A stretch of DNA of 64,000 nucleotides, taken from positions 65,094 to 129,093 of the forward strand of contig NZ_FXSZ01000008.1 in assembly GCF_900182575.1 (NCBI RefSeq). The letters are read 5' to 3'. This DNA comes from Solitalea koreensis (GTDB lineage: Bacteria > Bacteroidota > Bacteroidia > Sphingobacteriales > Sphingobacteriaceae). Shown in pieces: positions 45,301 through 53,354 of this stretch. Under the pieces are notes generated by a model. The model did not search any database. It saw only the letters and a program-made list of their open reading frames with translations, and was not told the DNA's origin. How positions within the stretch are numbered: position 1 is the stretch's first letter; each line of letters starts with the position of its first letter. Both the position numbers and the translations under genes were made by a program.

Positions 45301-45731
45301 ATCGGAGATTTTACCTCATCAATAACTATCCCCGATATTGCTTCTATCAAAGAATTTTTAGATTGTGAAATCTTGGTGGCAGAAATCAGTAAAACACCAT
45401 TATCAATAGAATATGATAATCTCGTATCCTTGAATACTCTTGCTAAAACTAAACTCAAGGATTCATTCTTTGTGTTTACACTTACAAGTGGTAATTTATT
45501 GAGCTCATCGGCATTGTAAATGAACTTAAGTTTAACCTGCGATTTAAGCAGATTAAGCAGTTCAGTAACCGTAATATTTTGCACATTTAAGGTTATACGA
45601 GGCTCATTTTTAGTAACCTCTTGTGCCTGGGCAGAAATTGTGGAGGCGGTAAGGGTTATGCCTCCCCAAAGTGCTACTTGAAAATTGGTGGAGCATAGCA
45701 AAGCCACGCTCATCATGTAAAGTTTCTTCAT
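42357..45731 (-). CDS. SusC/RagA-family TonB-dependent transporter with STN domain
   Basis: 1124 residues. A signal peptide (to ~35) is followed by an STN signalling domain (~50-105: ITLNVQNITVTELLNLLKSQ), a carboxypeptidase-regulatory-like domain (~130-205: GIVIDEVKSPMPGVGIIIKG), the plug with the SusC signature (TILKDASATAIYGSRGANGV near 325) and a 22-strand barrel ending in FSRQFSLRISTIF. The STN domain marks a transporter that signals through FecR to an ECF sigma factor; both are encoded immediately upstream. It imports an unknown ligand with SusD. There is no housekeeping-type promoter in the 360-bp upstream region, fitting control by the local sigma factor (inference). Confidence 0.95.
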   Translation of the reverse strand: MKKLYMMSVALLCSTNFQVALWGGITLTASTISAQAQEVTKNEPRITLNVQNITVTELLNLLKSQVKLKFIYNADELNKLPLVSVNTKNESLSLVLARVFKDTRLSYSIDNGVLLISATKISQSKNSLIEAISGIVIDEVKSPMPGVGIIIKGTKKGTQTDADGKYKLNAEPGDVLMFSFIGYNTTEITVKPNQLVINANLTPAMNTIKEVVVSTGIFKKVDQSFTGASTTVTAKELQQFGNRNIITALRNVDPSFNIVESNSFGSNPNRLPEVQIRGNSSLPNINQLQDQTRVGLNTPLIILDGFESTLQKMLDINENEVESITILKDASATAIYGSRGANGVVVITTKAPTMGKLRINYRADVNVEAADLSAYSVLDARDKLALEETVGLYNAARAENEVPLKRYYSFLLNEVNSGVNTYWLSKPINTGVGQRHNLRLEGGDPTFRYSASIQMNDIEGVMKESNRRTYNGTINLAYTYKKIKFSNSLMIASGSSANSPYGNFSDYVIMNPYWRAYDANGNVLKFLGDPGSLDYTNRWGSLPTNPLYNATLNVFDTGKSSEITNNTSVEFPVFQDLIMRGRIGITKGETQTDKFRPAEHTAFANYSDIDIFRKGDYHYGISNSLSYDASLNLSYSKTFGNNNTLFAGLDYNVRQSQSSDYSFLAEGFTNANLDFISMAQQYAKDGKPTGSEGLSRAVGVTGNVNYIFNNRYFADGSFRVDGSSQFGSKKRFAPFWAAGMGWNLHNEDFLKDSKIINRFKLRGSFGLTGSQNFSSYQALSTFRYYTDDRYFNWNGAYQIALGNEDLQWQQTMNYDVGFDAEVLNRRVKLTADYYIEQTKDLVSSVNLPASNGFTSYIENIGKMENRGFELKATAFLIRNQEKGLSWSVSMAMMHNKNKIVQISQALKDAQKAIENATGAAPSTLYKEGYSTNAIWVVPSLGIDPSTGKELYLGKDGLPTYTWNSANLIAVGNTDPKIQGNFSSMVRYKSLSLNVAFGYRAGGQLYNQTLINKVENADYKYNVDSRVYDDRWRNPGDNAAFKGLLVTTATNRTSRFVQDERTINCQNINLTYDLRSKYLMQHLGLSNLSVSGSVADAFYLSTVKQERGTLYPFSRQFSLRISTIF

Positions 45732-46091
45732 TAATTCGGATCAGTAAATTGAAATGATAATCTTAACTAATCACACTCAACCAGTTGAGTTATGGAGTGT
45801 TAAAACCCCATTGGCACTGCCTCATGGCGCTGAATTTTGATTCATATTATTAACGATTTAGGTTAAAAATTTGAACGCAAGTGGTTAATGAATTCATCAA
45901 TAACCTTGTGAAGAAAGTGTTGGGCTTTAAAAGGTAGCAATCATGTTATCCTGCTAAATAATAGAGCATTAATTAGCAACCAAAGAAAAGACATTTCAAA
46001 TTGAAAGTTTTTCTTTACATTTGATTTAGATTCTTAACAGTAAAATCTGTACTACACATTAAACGGGAATGTTCGCAGCATTTCCGTTTTT
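45732..46091. other. Intergenic region between fecR and susC
   Basis: 360 bp without a credible gene. It holds a hairpin (ACGGGAATG 46063-46071 / CATTTCCGT 46079-46087) close to the end of fecR that may end the sigma/anti-sigma message. I find no TAnnTTTG box on the minus strand before susC. A candidate ECF promoter cannot be defined from one copy. Confidence 0.6.
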
Positions 46092-47276
46092 TTAATCCAT
46101 TTTTTGCGTCACAACTATACTTCGTTCGTTTTTATTTATTTTAAATTGTAAATGGGCTGTTTTTTCAATTAATCGCAAGACGCCGTCGACCTCTTTTTGC
46201 TTGTCTATGTTCATGCTTAATTTCATTGTTTTCAATTGCTCATCTGCGTAAAAAACACTATAATTATACGTTCTGCCTAATTCTTGCATTACCTGTACCA
46301 ATGTCTCATTGTTAAAGTAAATCATACCATTTTTCCATGCGACAAAATCGTCCACGTCTACATTTCTAAGACTCAACTTTCTGTTTTCTGTATCAAAACA
46401 GCCTTGCTGCCCTGGGTTTAGAAAAATCTCCTGATCCACACTTTCTATTCCACTCTTCATTTTTACTTTACCCTCTAACAATGTCGTTTGTACGTCTTTA
46501 GAGTAAGCTCTCACATTGAACGAAGTTCCTAAAACCTTTATATCAATATCGTTAGCATGTACAAAAAACGGTTTGGTTTTATCTTTTACTACCTCTAAAT
46601 AGGCTTCTCCTTCCAACCAAACATTACGATTAGTTCCTGTAAACTGTACTGGGAAACGTAAGCGAGAATCGGCATTCAACCATATTTGTGATCCATCAGA
46701 AAGTAAAAGCTTATAAGTTTCACCTTTAGGAACGATTAAAGTATTATAAACTTCTACTGATTTATTTTCAGGGTTTGAATACTGCAATTCATTCAATTCC
46801 TTTTTATTCAAAAGCAATCCATCTGCACTTTGCACTTGTTTCTGATCTGCTATTACCAACTCTTTACCGTCCGAAAGCAGCAATCTTACTTTCTCATTTT
46901 CGCGTCCTTCTTTCTTAATGCTAGCGATAGTTTTGGCATGACCAATTTTGTTATCATTCAAAAAATAATACCCTGTAACTCCTGAAATTAAAATCAATAC
47001 TGCTATGGCTGCAAATTTTCTTAACTGTTTCCACATTAGCAGTACCTTAGTTTCCCCACCCCCATTTCGCAAACGAACAAAACGCTTCCACTCATTCTCC
47101 GCATTTATGTTTTCCAGTATAGGAGTTTCTTTAATTGCTTTTTGTATTGACTTAACATCATCCAACACCTCTTCTTCCTCTACTGTTAAGTTTAAGAAAG
47201 TATCAGGCGTTGAATTGCTATCAAGCATATCAATAAGCTTGTCCCAATTAACAGGTTTATTTGAGTGTTCCATCAT
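46092..47276 (-). CDS. FecR-family anti-sigma factor
   Basis: 394 residues. The cytoplasmic N-terminal ~80 residues bind the sigma factor, a single membrane helix lies near 84-106 (LRKFAAIAVLILISGVTGYYF), and the periplasmic FecR domain includes LIVPKGETYKLLLSDGSQIW and the DUF4974 C-terminus (FVAWKNGMIYFNNETLVQVM). It receives the signal from the STN domain of the SusC protein. It lies 57 bp after the sigma factor gene. A start three codon-bases later (second Met) is equally possible. Confidence 0.93.
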   Translation of the reverse strand: MMEHSNKPVNWDKLIDMLDSNSTPDTFLNLTVEEEEVLDDVKSIQKAIKETPILENINAENEWKRFVRLRNGGGETKVLLMWKQLRKFAAIAVLILISGVTGYYFLNDNKIGHAKTIASIKKEGRENEKVRLLLSDGKELVIADQKQVQSADGLLLNKKELNELQYSNPENKSVEVYNTLIVPKGETYKLLLSDGSQIWLNADSRLRFPVQFTGTNRNVWLEGEAYLEVVKDKTKPFFVHANDIDIKVLGTSFNVRAYSKDVQTTLLEGKVKMKSGIESVDQEIFLNPGQQGCFDTENRKLSLRNVDVDDFVAWKNGMIYFNNETLVQVMQELGRTYNYSVFYADEQLKTMKLSMNIDKQKEVDGVLRLIEKTAHLQFKINKNERSIVVTQKMD

Positions 47277-47333
47277 ATCTCTAATAGTATTACAGGGAAG
47301 GGTAAAAAAAGGGTGAAGGCAAAAAGATTTTTT

Positions 47334-47885
47334 TTATTTTTTTTTCAGCAATCTGATAATTACGAAAACCAAAGGAGTATCGAAATTAAATTCCGCCCTT
47401 AAAAATTGGTACGCAAGTTTTATTTGAGTCTTTACGGTATTGATGGAAATACCAAGTTGATCAGCGATTTCGGAATATTTTAAGCCGTCAACATTACTTA
47501 ATAAAAAAATTTTCCTTCGCTGCTCGGGGAGTTTATCAATGGCAGCTAATAACTTTATATAGAATAGTTCTTTTTGATTAAGCGTTGCTTGCTCGTGGAA
47601 AGGATCAAAAGAAAAAGTATCCTCCGTTAACTGATCCTGGTATTTATGATAAGTTTCTCTGGTTCTAAGATAATTTAGACTCAAATTTTTAACAGCGGTA
47701 TAGGCATAAGGCTCAAATTTTTCTTCGAGTTTATCAGAATTGGATAAATTCCACAACTTCATAAAAAGTTCTTGAACAATATCTTTCGCCACATCTTCAT
47801 CCTTAACTATATTGAATGAAAACTGACAAAGTCGTTTAAAATGTTGATGGAATAAGGTTTTAAACCGCTCTTCGAATTCTAACAT
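47334..47885 (-). CDS. ECF-type RNA polymerase sigma factor
   Basis: 183 residues. Region 2 (KRLCQFSFNIVKDEDVAKDI, VQELFMKLW) and region 4 (LPEQRRKIFLLSNVDGLKYS, IADQLGISINTVKTQ) are both complete; no region 1 or 3. It belongs to the FecI-like group that Bacteroidota pair with FecR and SusC. It would direct transcription of susC and the genes behind it. Confidence 0.93.
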   Translation of the reverse strand: MLEFEERFKTLFHQHFKRLCQFSFNIVKDEDVAKDIVQELFMKLWNLSNSDKLEEKFEPYAYTAVKNLSLNYLRTRETYHKYQDQLTEDTFSFDPFHEQATLNQKELFYIKLLAAIDKLPEQRRKIFLLSNVDGLKYSEIADQLGISINTVKTQIKLAYQFLRAEFNFDTPLVFVIIRLLKKK

Positions 47886-48119
47886 TGTTTTTATTTTGAA
47901 TGGAGGGCTATATTAGAAGCTCTTCGAACCGAAGAATTATGATTTTACCCTCATTTATTACTAACCCTTTAAATTTCAAATGGTCGTAAATTTGATTTTA
48001 ATATTTATAAAAAGCAATGATTAAAACAAAAAAATAGCCGGATAGTCCATTGTTTCCTACTAAAATATTCATATAGAAACTAAATCGTTATTTTAACAAG
48101 ACTACTCGCACTTTAAAGA

Positions 48120-48150
48120 AAAAGCCTTGCATATTACATGCAAGACTTTT
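48120..48150 (-). terminator. Second tandem terminator after the beta-helix gene
   Basis: On the minus strand AAAAG-T-CTTGCAT / ATGCAAG-G-CTTTT with loop GTAAT, followed by TCTTT. Confidence 0.75.
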
Positions 48151-48194
48151 CACTATTCGAGGCTTCAACCTTTTTCTAAATCTTTAGAACTTCT

Positions 48195-48233
48195 AAAAAA
48201 GAAGAAGCCCTGCAATTATTTGCAAGACCCTTC
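48195..48233 (-). terminator. First tandem terminator after the beta-helix gene
   Basis: On the minus strand GAAGGGTCTTGCAAATAATT pairs back with TGCAGGGCTTC and is followed by TTCTTTTTT. It shares the core TCTTGCA...TGCA(A/G)GGCTT with the second hairpin. Confidence 0.8.
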
Positions 48234-48297
48234 TCATTTTTAAACGAGGAAGTGAAAAATCGTTTTTACTGCAAAATCACCCTCAGCTATTCAATTT

Positions 48298-49758
48298 TTA
48301 GTAGGTAGCATTTTTAGGATCAAAGTTAGTCCATCCTGTTAACCAGGTATCGTTAACATCAAATGCGCCAACATAAGTTACAGGCTTGAAGAAAGCGTTT
48401 TGAATTTTAGCACTGCTAGAAAATGAAGCTTTATTCAATAAAGGTGAGCCAGCTATCGGACGAGCATCAATTGTTTTGAGATCGCCTGACATGTTAGCAA
48501 ATTTGAAGTCAGCAATATTATCGATTGAAATATCATTGCCAAACGCGGCAGTAGTAAACCAAGCCTGAGCATCAAATGTCAATGAATTTGTCGAGACTTT
48601 TTTACCTACATTACCACCAATTGTTCCGGTAATTGTACCAACAAAGCTGTTTTTAATTTCAAGTGTATTGCCTAAAGCAGCTGTAGCAGATTTATCGCCA
48701 TCGATGTAGATACCGTTTGGATAACCGGTAAATACACAGTTAAATGCTGATAAACGGCTGTTTCTACGAATGTGTGCCGCTCTGGTAAATACGTGGTTAG
48801 CTGGAATATTAGCACCATTATTTATTGAATATGGTCCAATAAAAGTAATGTTAGAGAAAACCGGATTTGTTAAAGGAGCATTATCAGTTCCGAGTTCATC
48901 GTTATCTGATTCAAAACCATTTGAATTACCCGGTAAACCTGTATCAGAAATATCCTTATCACGAATACTTAAACCAAACTGTACTTTACCAGAGAAACCG
49001 TTATCAGTATCAAAATCATCATCTAGACCACGATAAGCCACTAAATATTTACAGTTTACAGTACCACCAAACCACTCAAATGAATCATCACCACTGAATG
49101 AGCTTTGTACGTGATCAATGGTTGTACCACTACCAACACCGATAAAAGTTAAGCTGTTCAACTCTGAGTTAGGTTTGTTTGAAAGCGCGATACCGGCAAA
49201 TTCAATACGTACGTATTTTAGGGTACCTGAGTTATCGGCATCATTATCACCTCCTCCAACAATATCCTGACCGTAAGCAGCGCCATCGTTATCAGAGAAG
49301 CCTTCCATTTGCCTTCTGCTGGCAACACCACCGAAAGAAGAGTTTACCTTTGCATTACCTAAAAGCATAACGCCACCCCAATCAGCAGTTGCACGACTTC
49401 CAGCCGGCTGAGCAGATGTAAATACAACTGGTTTAGTCTGAGTACCAGTTGCTTCAATTTTACATCCTCTGGTAATAACAAGGAAACTTGATGAGTTTGC
49501 TGTTGCTTTTGTTTTACCTGTTTTAATTGCTTTAACAATCACACCTTCTTTAATGGTAAGGGTAGCATTGTTTTTTACGAATACAGGCCCATCAAGGTAA
49601 TACGTTTTGCTAGCATCCAAAGTACGGTCAGCAGTAATTTGACCTCTCAAAGTGTCTAATGAAGGATCTGAAGGAGCAATATCACCATCATTGTTTTTCT
49701 GACAAGCTACTGTGCCTAATAATAAAACTGCAGCAATTGAGAATACGATTTTTTTCAT
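48298..49758 (-). CDS. Lipoprotein with predicted parallel beta-helix
   Basis: 486 residues. Signal peptide MKKIVFSIAAVLLLGTVAC with lipidated C19. The rest is rich in Gly, Asn, Asp and short strands (LKYVRIEFAGIALS, LTFIGVGSGTTIDHVQSS, DSFEWFGGTVNCKYLVAYRG), suggesting a right-handed parallel beta-helix as in pectate-lyase-like proteins; I do not see a complete lyase active site. Similar proteins follow TonB-dependent receptors in many Bacteroidota. It begins 28 bp after the receptor gene, so it is probably its surface-exposed partner. Substrate unknown. Confidence 0.8.
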   Translation of the reverse strand: MKKIVFSIAAVLLLGTVACQKNNDGDIAPSDPSLDTLRGQITADRTLDASKTYYLDGPVFVKNNATLTIKEGVIVKAIKTGKTKATANSSSFLVITRGCKIEATGTQTKPVVFTSAQPAGSRATADWGGVMLLGNAKVNSSFGGVASRRQMEGFSDNDGAAYGQDIVGGGDNDADNSGTLKYVRIEFAGIALSNKPNSELNSLTFIGVGSGTTIDHVQSSFSGDDSFEWFGGTVNCKYLVAYRGLDDDFDTDNGFSGKVQFGLSIRDKDISDTGLPGNSNGFESDNDELGTDNAPLTNPVFSNITFIGPYSINNGANIPANHVFTRAAHIRRNSRLSAFNCVFTGYPNGIYIDGDKSATAALGNTLEIKNSFVGTITGTIGGNVGKKVSTNSLTFDAQAWFTTAAFGNDISIDNIADFKFANMSGDLKTIDARPIAGSPLLNKASFSSSAKIQNAFFKPVTYVGAFDVNDTWLTGWTNFDPKNATY

Positions 49759-49785
49759 GATCAGTTTAATTTGTTTTTTTATTTT

Positions 49786-52569
49786 TTAGAAACTGTAATT
49801 AAATTGTAAAGAGAAGCCGGTTCCTGACTGGAATTGGTTAATAGGCTGATTTTTACCTATTGTATATTTGCCTATGTTATTTTGATCCCAATAGAAAACA
49901 GACTTTTGAGCCAGAATATCAATTACACTGAATTTAAGAGCTGCCTTTTTATTGATGTGTTGTGAAAGTTGAAAATCGAGCAATGGGCGTGGAGCTTCCC
50001 AAACCTGCGGCACATCAGAATTTCCTACTTGAGAAATTCTTCTTCCAATTATATTATACAACACGCTTGCGTTGGTTCCTGAGTGGTTGTTATCATATTG
50101 CAAACCTGCATTCACAACATAAGGGCTTTGACCTTGCATCGGCCTAGAAACCTCTCCTATATATCCATCAGGCACAGCTATACTACTTTTGATTAATGAT
50201 ACGTTTGAGAAAACGGTGAAATCAGCCAGGAATTTGCTTGCAAAAAACTCTAATCGCTTTCTGATATCGAATTCAACTCCATAATTGGTTGCACTCTTTG
50301 CATTCCAGTAACCAAAAGTTGGTGAACCCTGAGCAATATCATAAGTCATTTCAATAGGCTTATCAAAGAATTTATAGAATAAACCCACTGTAAACAACTC
50401 ACCCGCCTTAGGATATATTTCATAGCGAAGGTCCAGGTTAGTGATCTTAGTTCTTTTTAGATCTGGATTTCCGGTTAAAGCTCCGTTGCGAGCATAGTCA
50501 TAGAAAGAGAATGGAGAAATCTCTCTGAATTCAGGTCTTGATACCGTTTGAGAAGCAGACAAACGAATGTTTACCTTTTCGCTTTGTTTAAAAATAAGGT
50601 TAGCAGAAGGTAGGATATCGGTAGCGGCAACATCAATTGCATGCAAGTTTTTCGATTTCAAATATTGTTGAAAAGACTCCAATCTTGCACCCCATACTAA
50701 TTTAAACTTGGCCCCCAATTGATTATCCAACTGCAAATAACCGGCTCCAAGGTTTGAATAAGCCGTATATGAGTCAGAATTAGCGGTTAAATCAATCAGA
50801 TAGAATTTAGTTTCACCGTAATTACCTTTATCTAGTATTTGGTCCGGGCCAGTATAAATTAATTGATTTCCTTCCGCACCTGGTGCAACCGAAACTGATA
50901 AGCCCCTTGCGTCAAATGTTCTGTCTTTGCGTTGAAACACCCCACCTACCTTTAATTGTTGGCTTAATCCAAACAGTTTAAAGCTCTTGGAAACATCGGT
51001 GCCCGCACCATAAATATTATCGTTTAATTTCGAATAAAATCGGCCTGCATTACGAGGATTGCCTGAAGAAGGAGTGATATTAGCATAATAATTTCCATTA
51101 TTATCCATTGTATATTTCAATCGCCTTAAATCTGGAACATCTTGATTTAATAAGGAATAGTTAAGATTCCATTTAAGTTTTATACCGTTGGCAGGTAAAA
51201 AATGATCTCCAATAAACTGAGAACTTAATAAACGATTCGATGTAAAACTTAACTCTTCGCTTTTAATATTAGCCGTAATATCGCCACTAAACTCCTTACC
51301 AATACGAGTGGTAACCTGATCGGTACTGTTAATATTATAAGAGTTTTTCCAACTAAATTTATTGTTACCTGATTTATAAGATAGGTTAGCTAATCCGCCT
51401 ACCGCAACATTTGTACTGTATTGATTATCGTGATTATCAAACTGAACAATATTTTGTAAATCATAGCTATTACGCTTAATATCTCCAAAATGACTTTGAG
51501 CATTGTAGCTTAATAAAAAGATTCCACCCAAAACATCCGACCCGTTACCTATAGACTTGCTGAAGCCACCATTTCCTTGAAAATTAATGTTTGCATGTTT
51601 AGTTGAGTGAGCATAGTTCCAAATATCCTGTAATTCACTACCTGCAATTGCGTTATCAGCTACACTACCTCCTTTAAGCACTTGAGTAGTTGGAAAACTA
51701 GCTGGAAGTTTACGAGTTCCGTCATCAATACCAAGAAAATCTAATTTTCCACCTTTGTAAGTGTAAAAAACATTGTTCAATAGTTGGGTATTAGTTCCCG
51801 AACCAAAAGACACTTGAAAATAATTTTTGTCAGGAACATCCTTCGTATTTAGTTGCACCATTCCTCCTGAAAACTCACCAGACATTTCTGGAGTAGCAGC
51901 TTTATTGATAACGATATTATCAACGATTGCCGAAGGGAAAATATCAAATGAAAATGTTTTTCTGTCCGGCTCTGTTGATGGCATTAAGGCTCCGTTTACT
52001 GATGCTTGATTGTAACGATCAGCCAGACCGCGAACCACTAAGTATTTTCCATCTTGTAAAGATGCACCTGACACGCGCTTAAGCACTTCTCCGGTATTTT
52101 TATCCGGTGATTTTTTTATACTCTCTGCAGATACAACCTGAGCTATTGAATTTGTATTTTTCTGAAACTGGATTAAAGAGTTTGTAGATTCCTTTTTAGC
52201 GGATGAAGTAACAACAACTTCTTTTAAGGCTGTTGCTGCATCGTTCATTACCACATTTAATTCTGTTACCTGTCCGGCACGAACCTCAACATCCGTTACA
52301 GTTTTAGTTTGATAGCTAATGTATTGAAACACTAGCGTGTACTTGCCGGGAGCAAGTTTAAACCCGTAACGTCCTTCGACATTTGTAGGTGCTACTTTTG
52401 AGCTTCCTTTAATTGATACAGCTAAACCAACTAAGGGTTCGTTAAAGGCTTTGTCTGTAACCTTACCTATAATTTTGCCTGTTTGTTGTGCGTTTACTTT
52501 GCTAACAGACAAACCTGCAAACAATATAATTAAGCAAACCGCACATTTTAAAATGGAGAAATTTTTCAC
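49786..52569 (-). CDS. TonB-dependent receptor (non-SusC type)
   Basis: 927 residues. Signal peptide to ~27, carboxypeptidase-regulatory-like domain (GKIIGKVTDKAFNEPLVGLA, ~30-110), plug (SAESIKKSPDKNTGEVLKRV near 155, YLVVRGLADRYNQASVNGAL near 180) and a barrel ending in GFSLQFNYSF. The plug sequence with VVRGLADRYN is typical of a receptor class that pairs with the beta-helix lipoprotein gene next door rather than with SusD. No STN domain or local sigma factor, so control is not by FecI/FecR signalling. Confidence 0.92.
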   Translation of the reverse strand: MKNFSILKCAVCLIILFAGLSVSKVNAQQTGKIIGKVTDKAFNEPLVGLAVSIKGSSKVAPTNVEGRYGFKLAPGKYTLVFQYISYQTKTVTDVEVRAGQVTELNVVMNDAATALKEVVVTSSAKKESTNSLIQFQKNTNSIAQVVSAESIKKSPDKNTGEVLKRVSGASLQDGKYLVVRGLADRYNQASVNGALMPSTEPDRKTFSFDIFPSAIVDNIVINKAATPEMSGEFSGGMVQLNTKDVPDKNYFQVSFGSGTNTQLLNNVFYTYKGGKLDFLGIDDGTRKLPASFPTTQVLKGGSVADNAIAGSELQDIWNYAHSTKHANINFQGNGGFSKSIGNGSDVLGGIFLLSYNAQSHFGDIKRNSYDLQNIVQFDNHDNQYSTNVAVGGLANLSYKSGNNKFSWKNSYNINSTDQVTTRIGKEFSGDITANIKSEELSFTSNRLLSSQFIGDHFLPANGIKLKWNLNYSLLNQDVPDLRRLKYTMDNNGNYYANITPSSGNPRNAGRFYSKLNDNIYGAGTDVSKSFKLFGLSQQLKVGGVFQRKDRTFDARGLSVSVAPGAEGNQLIYTGPDQILDKGNYGETKFYLIDLTANSDSYTAYSNLGAGYLQLDNQLGAKFKLVWGARLESFQQYLKSKNLHAIDVAATDILPSANLIFKQSEKVNIRLSASQTVSRPEFREISPFSFYDYARNGALTGNPDLKRTKITNLDLRYEIYPKAGELFTVGLFYKFFDKPIEMTYDIAQGSPTFGYWNAKSATNYGVEFDIRKRLEFFASKFLADFTVFSNVSLIKSSIAVPDGYIGEVSRPMQGQSPYVVNAGLQYDNNHSGTNASVLYNIIGRRISQVGNSDVPQVWEAPRPLLDFQLSQHINKKAALKFSVIDILAQKSVFYWDQNNIGKYTIGKNQPINQFQSGTGFSLQFNYSF

Positions 52570-52597
52570 TTTTACCTCGTTTTATTTTTGTACGTGG

Positions 52598-52625
52598 CAA
52601 AAGTAGAGGGGGGAGATTATCGCAA
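52598..52625 (-). promoter_or_regulatory. Candidate promoter of the TonB-dependent receptor gene
   Basis: On the minus strand TTG (52625-52623), 17 bp, TACTTTTG (52605-52598); spacing is at the short end of the usual range. The leader would be about 20 nt. Confidence 0.5.
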
Positions 52626-52699
52626 TGTTAAGCGTTTATTATCTATTGGTAACACTGCTGTTATTTTTAAGTTAACAACAGCAATCCAACAAACTGAAA

Positions 52700-53185
52700 T
52701 TAATAGCGTATACCCAATTTCTTAAATATAAAGTGGATTAACCAGATTGGACCTATGAGCAAAAATTTTAAATCTTCAAGAAAGGACGGCTTTTTACCCT
52801 CTATTTTATGTCCAATAAATTGAAAAATCCAAGATACTACAAAAACGCCTAAGCAAATCCAGCGTAACATAACCATTCCGTAATTCATTTCTATATGTAC
52901 AATCAGGTAAGACATCCCTCCGACTACCAAGAGCATGGCAATTGCCAAAGCAGGTGACAATTTATAGTAATAATACAATGAAAAGGCGATTACGAACGAA
53001 GCCCAATTTAAATAGGTTGAAAAAAAAGAAGGAACCGGAATACTCCAGATCAAACCAAGCAAACTAAACACAATACTGGGCACACATATCCAATGGATTA
53101 ATTTGTTAGTGCCATTCTGGTGACTTTCAGCATACTTGTCAAAGTATAAGTCTACCTCCGAACGTTCAATATTATTAGTTGCCAT
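52700..53185 (-). CDS. DUF962 / Mpo1-like membrane protein
   Basis: 161 residues with four or five hydrophobic helices. Family motifs are YFDKYAESHQNGTNKLIHWI near the start (histidines H20 and H29 region), VSWIFQFIGHKIEGKKPSFL near 115 and the end segment FLLIGPIWLIHFIF. Yeast Mpo1 is an iron-dependent dioxygenase that shortens 2-hydroxy fatty acids; the conserved histidines agree with that, but activity in bacteria is inferred. It stands alone, downstream of the rny terminator. Confidence 0.85.
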   Translation of the reverse strand: MATNNIERSEVDLYFDKYAESHQNGTNKLIHWICVPSIVFSLLGLIWSIPVPSFFSTYLNWASFVIAFSLYYYYKLSPALAIAMLLVVGGMSYLIVHIEMNYGMVMLRWICLGVFVVSWIFQFIGHKIEGKKPSFLEDLKFLLIGPIWLIHFIFKKLGIRY

Positions 53186-53283
53186 GTATTTTATTATTGT
53201 TAAGGATTAAAAATTTAAAATTATCAAACACTGATGAATTACCAAAAATATAGACGGTATTAATCTTGTAAAGCCATTAACAT

Positions 53284-53312
53284 AACAAAGGCTCCACAGT
53301 GGAGCCTTTGTT
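53284..53312 (-). terminator. Terminator of rny
   Basis: Perfect arms AACAAAGGCTCC / GGAGCCTTTGTT with a 5-nt loop between rny and the Mpo1-like gene. Confidence 0.8.
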
Positions 53313-53354
53313 AAATCTATTCTTGATAAATCCTTGATTCTTGGATCTTGATTC

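Larger units (their letters stand above)
47886..48297. other. Intergenic region between the ECF sigma gene and the beta-helix lipoprotein gene
   Basis: 412 bp without a credible gene. The right part carries two related hairpin terminators (listed separately) ending the upstream minus-strand gene. The left part, next to the sigma factor start, is AT-rich; I see no clear -33/-7 promoter. Confidence 0.6.

Noticed and set aside
46063..46093. Plus-strand terminator with T7 between fecR and susC
   Set aside because: No plus-strand gene precedes it; the hairpin is more simply read as the end of the minus-strand fecR message, though its T run is on the other strand, so I did not list it as a confident terminator.
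35737..47885. Classical polysaccharide utilisation locus
   Set aside because: SusC and SusD are present but no glycoside hydrolase, polysaccharide lyase, sulfatase or carbohydrate esterase is encoded nearby.
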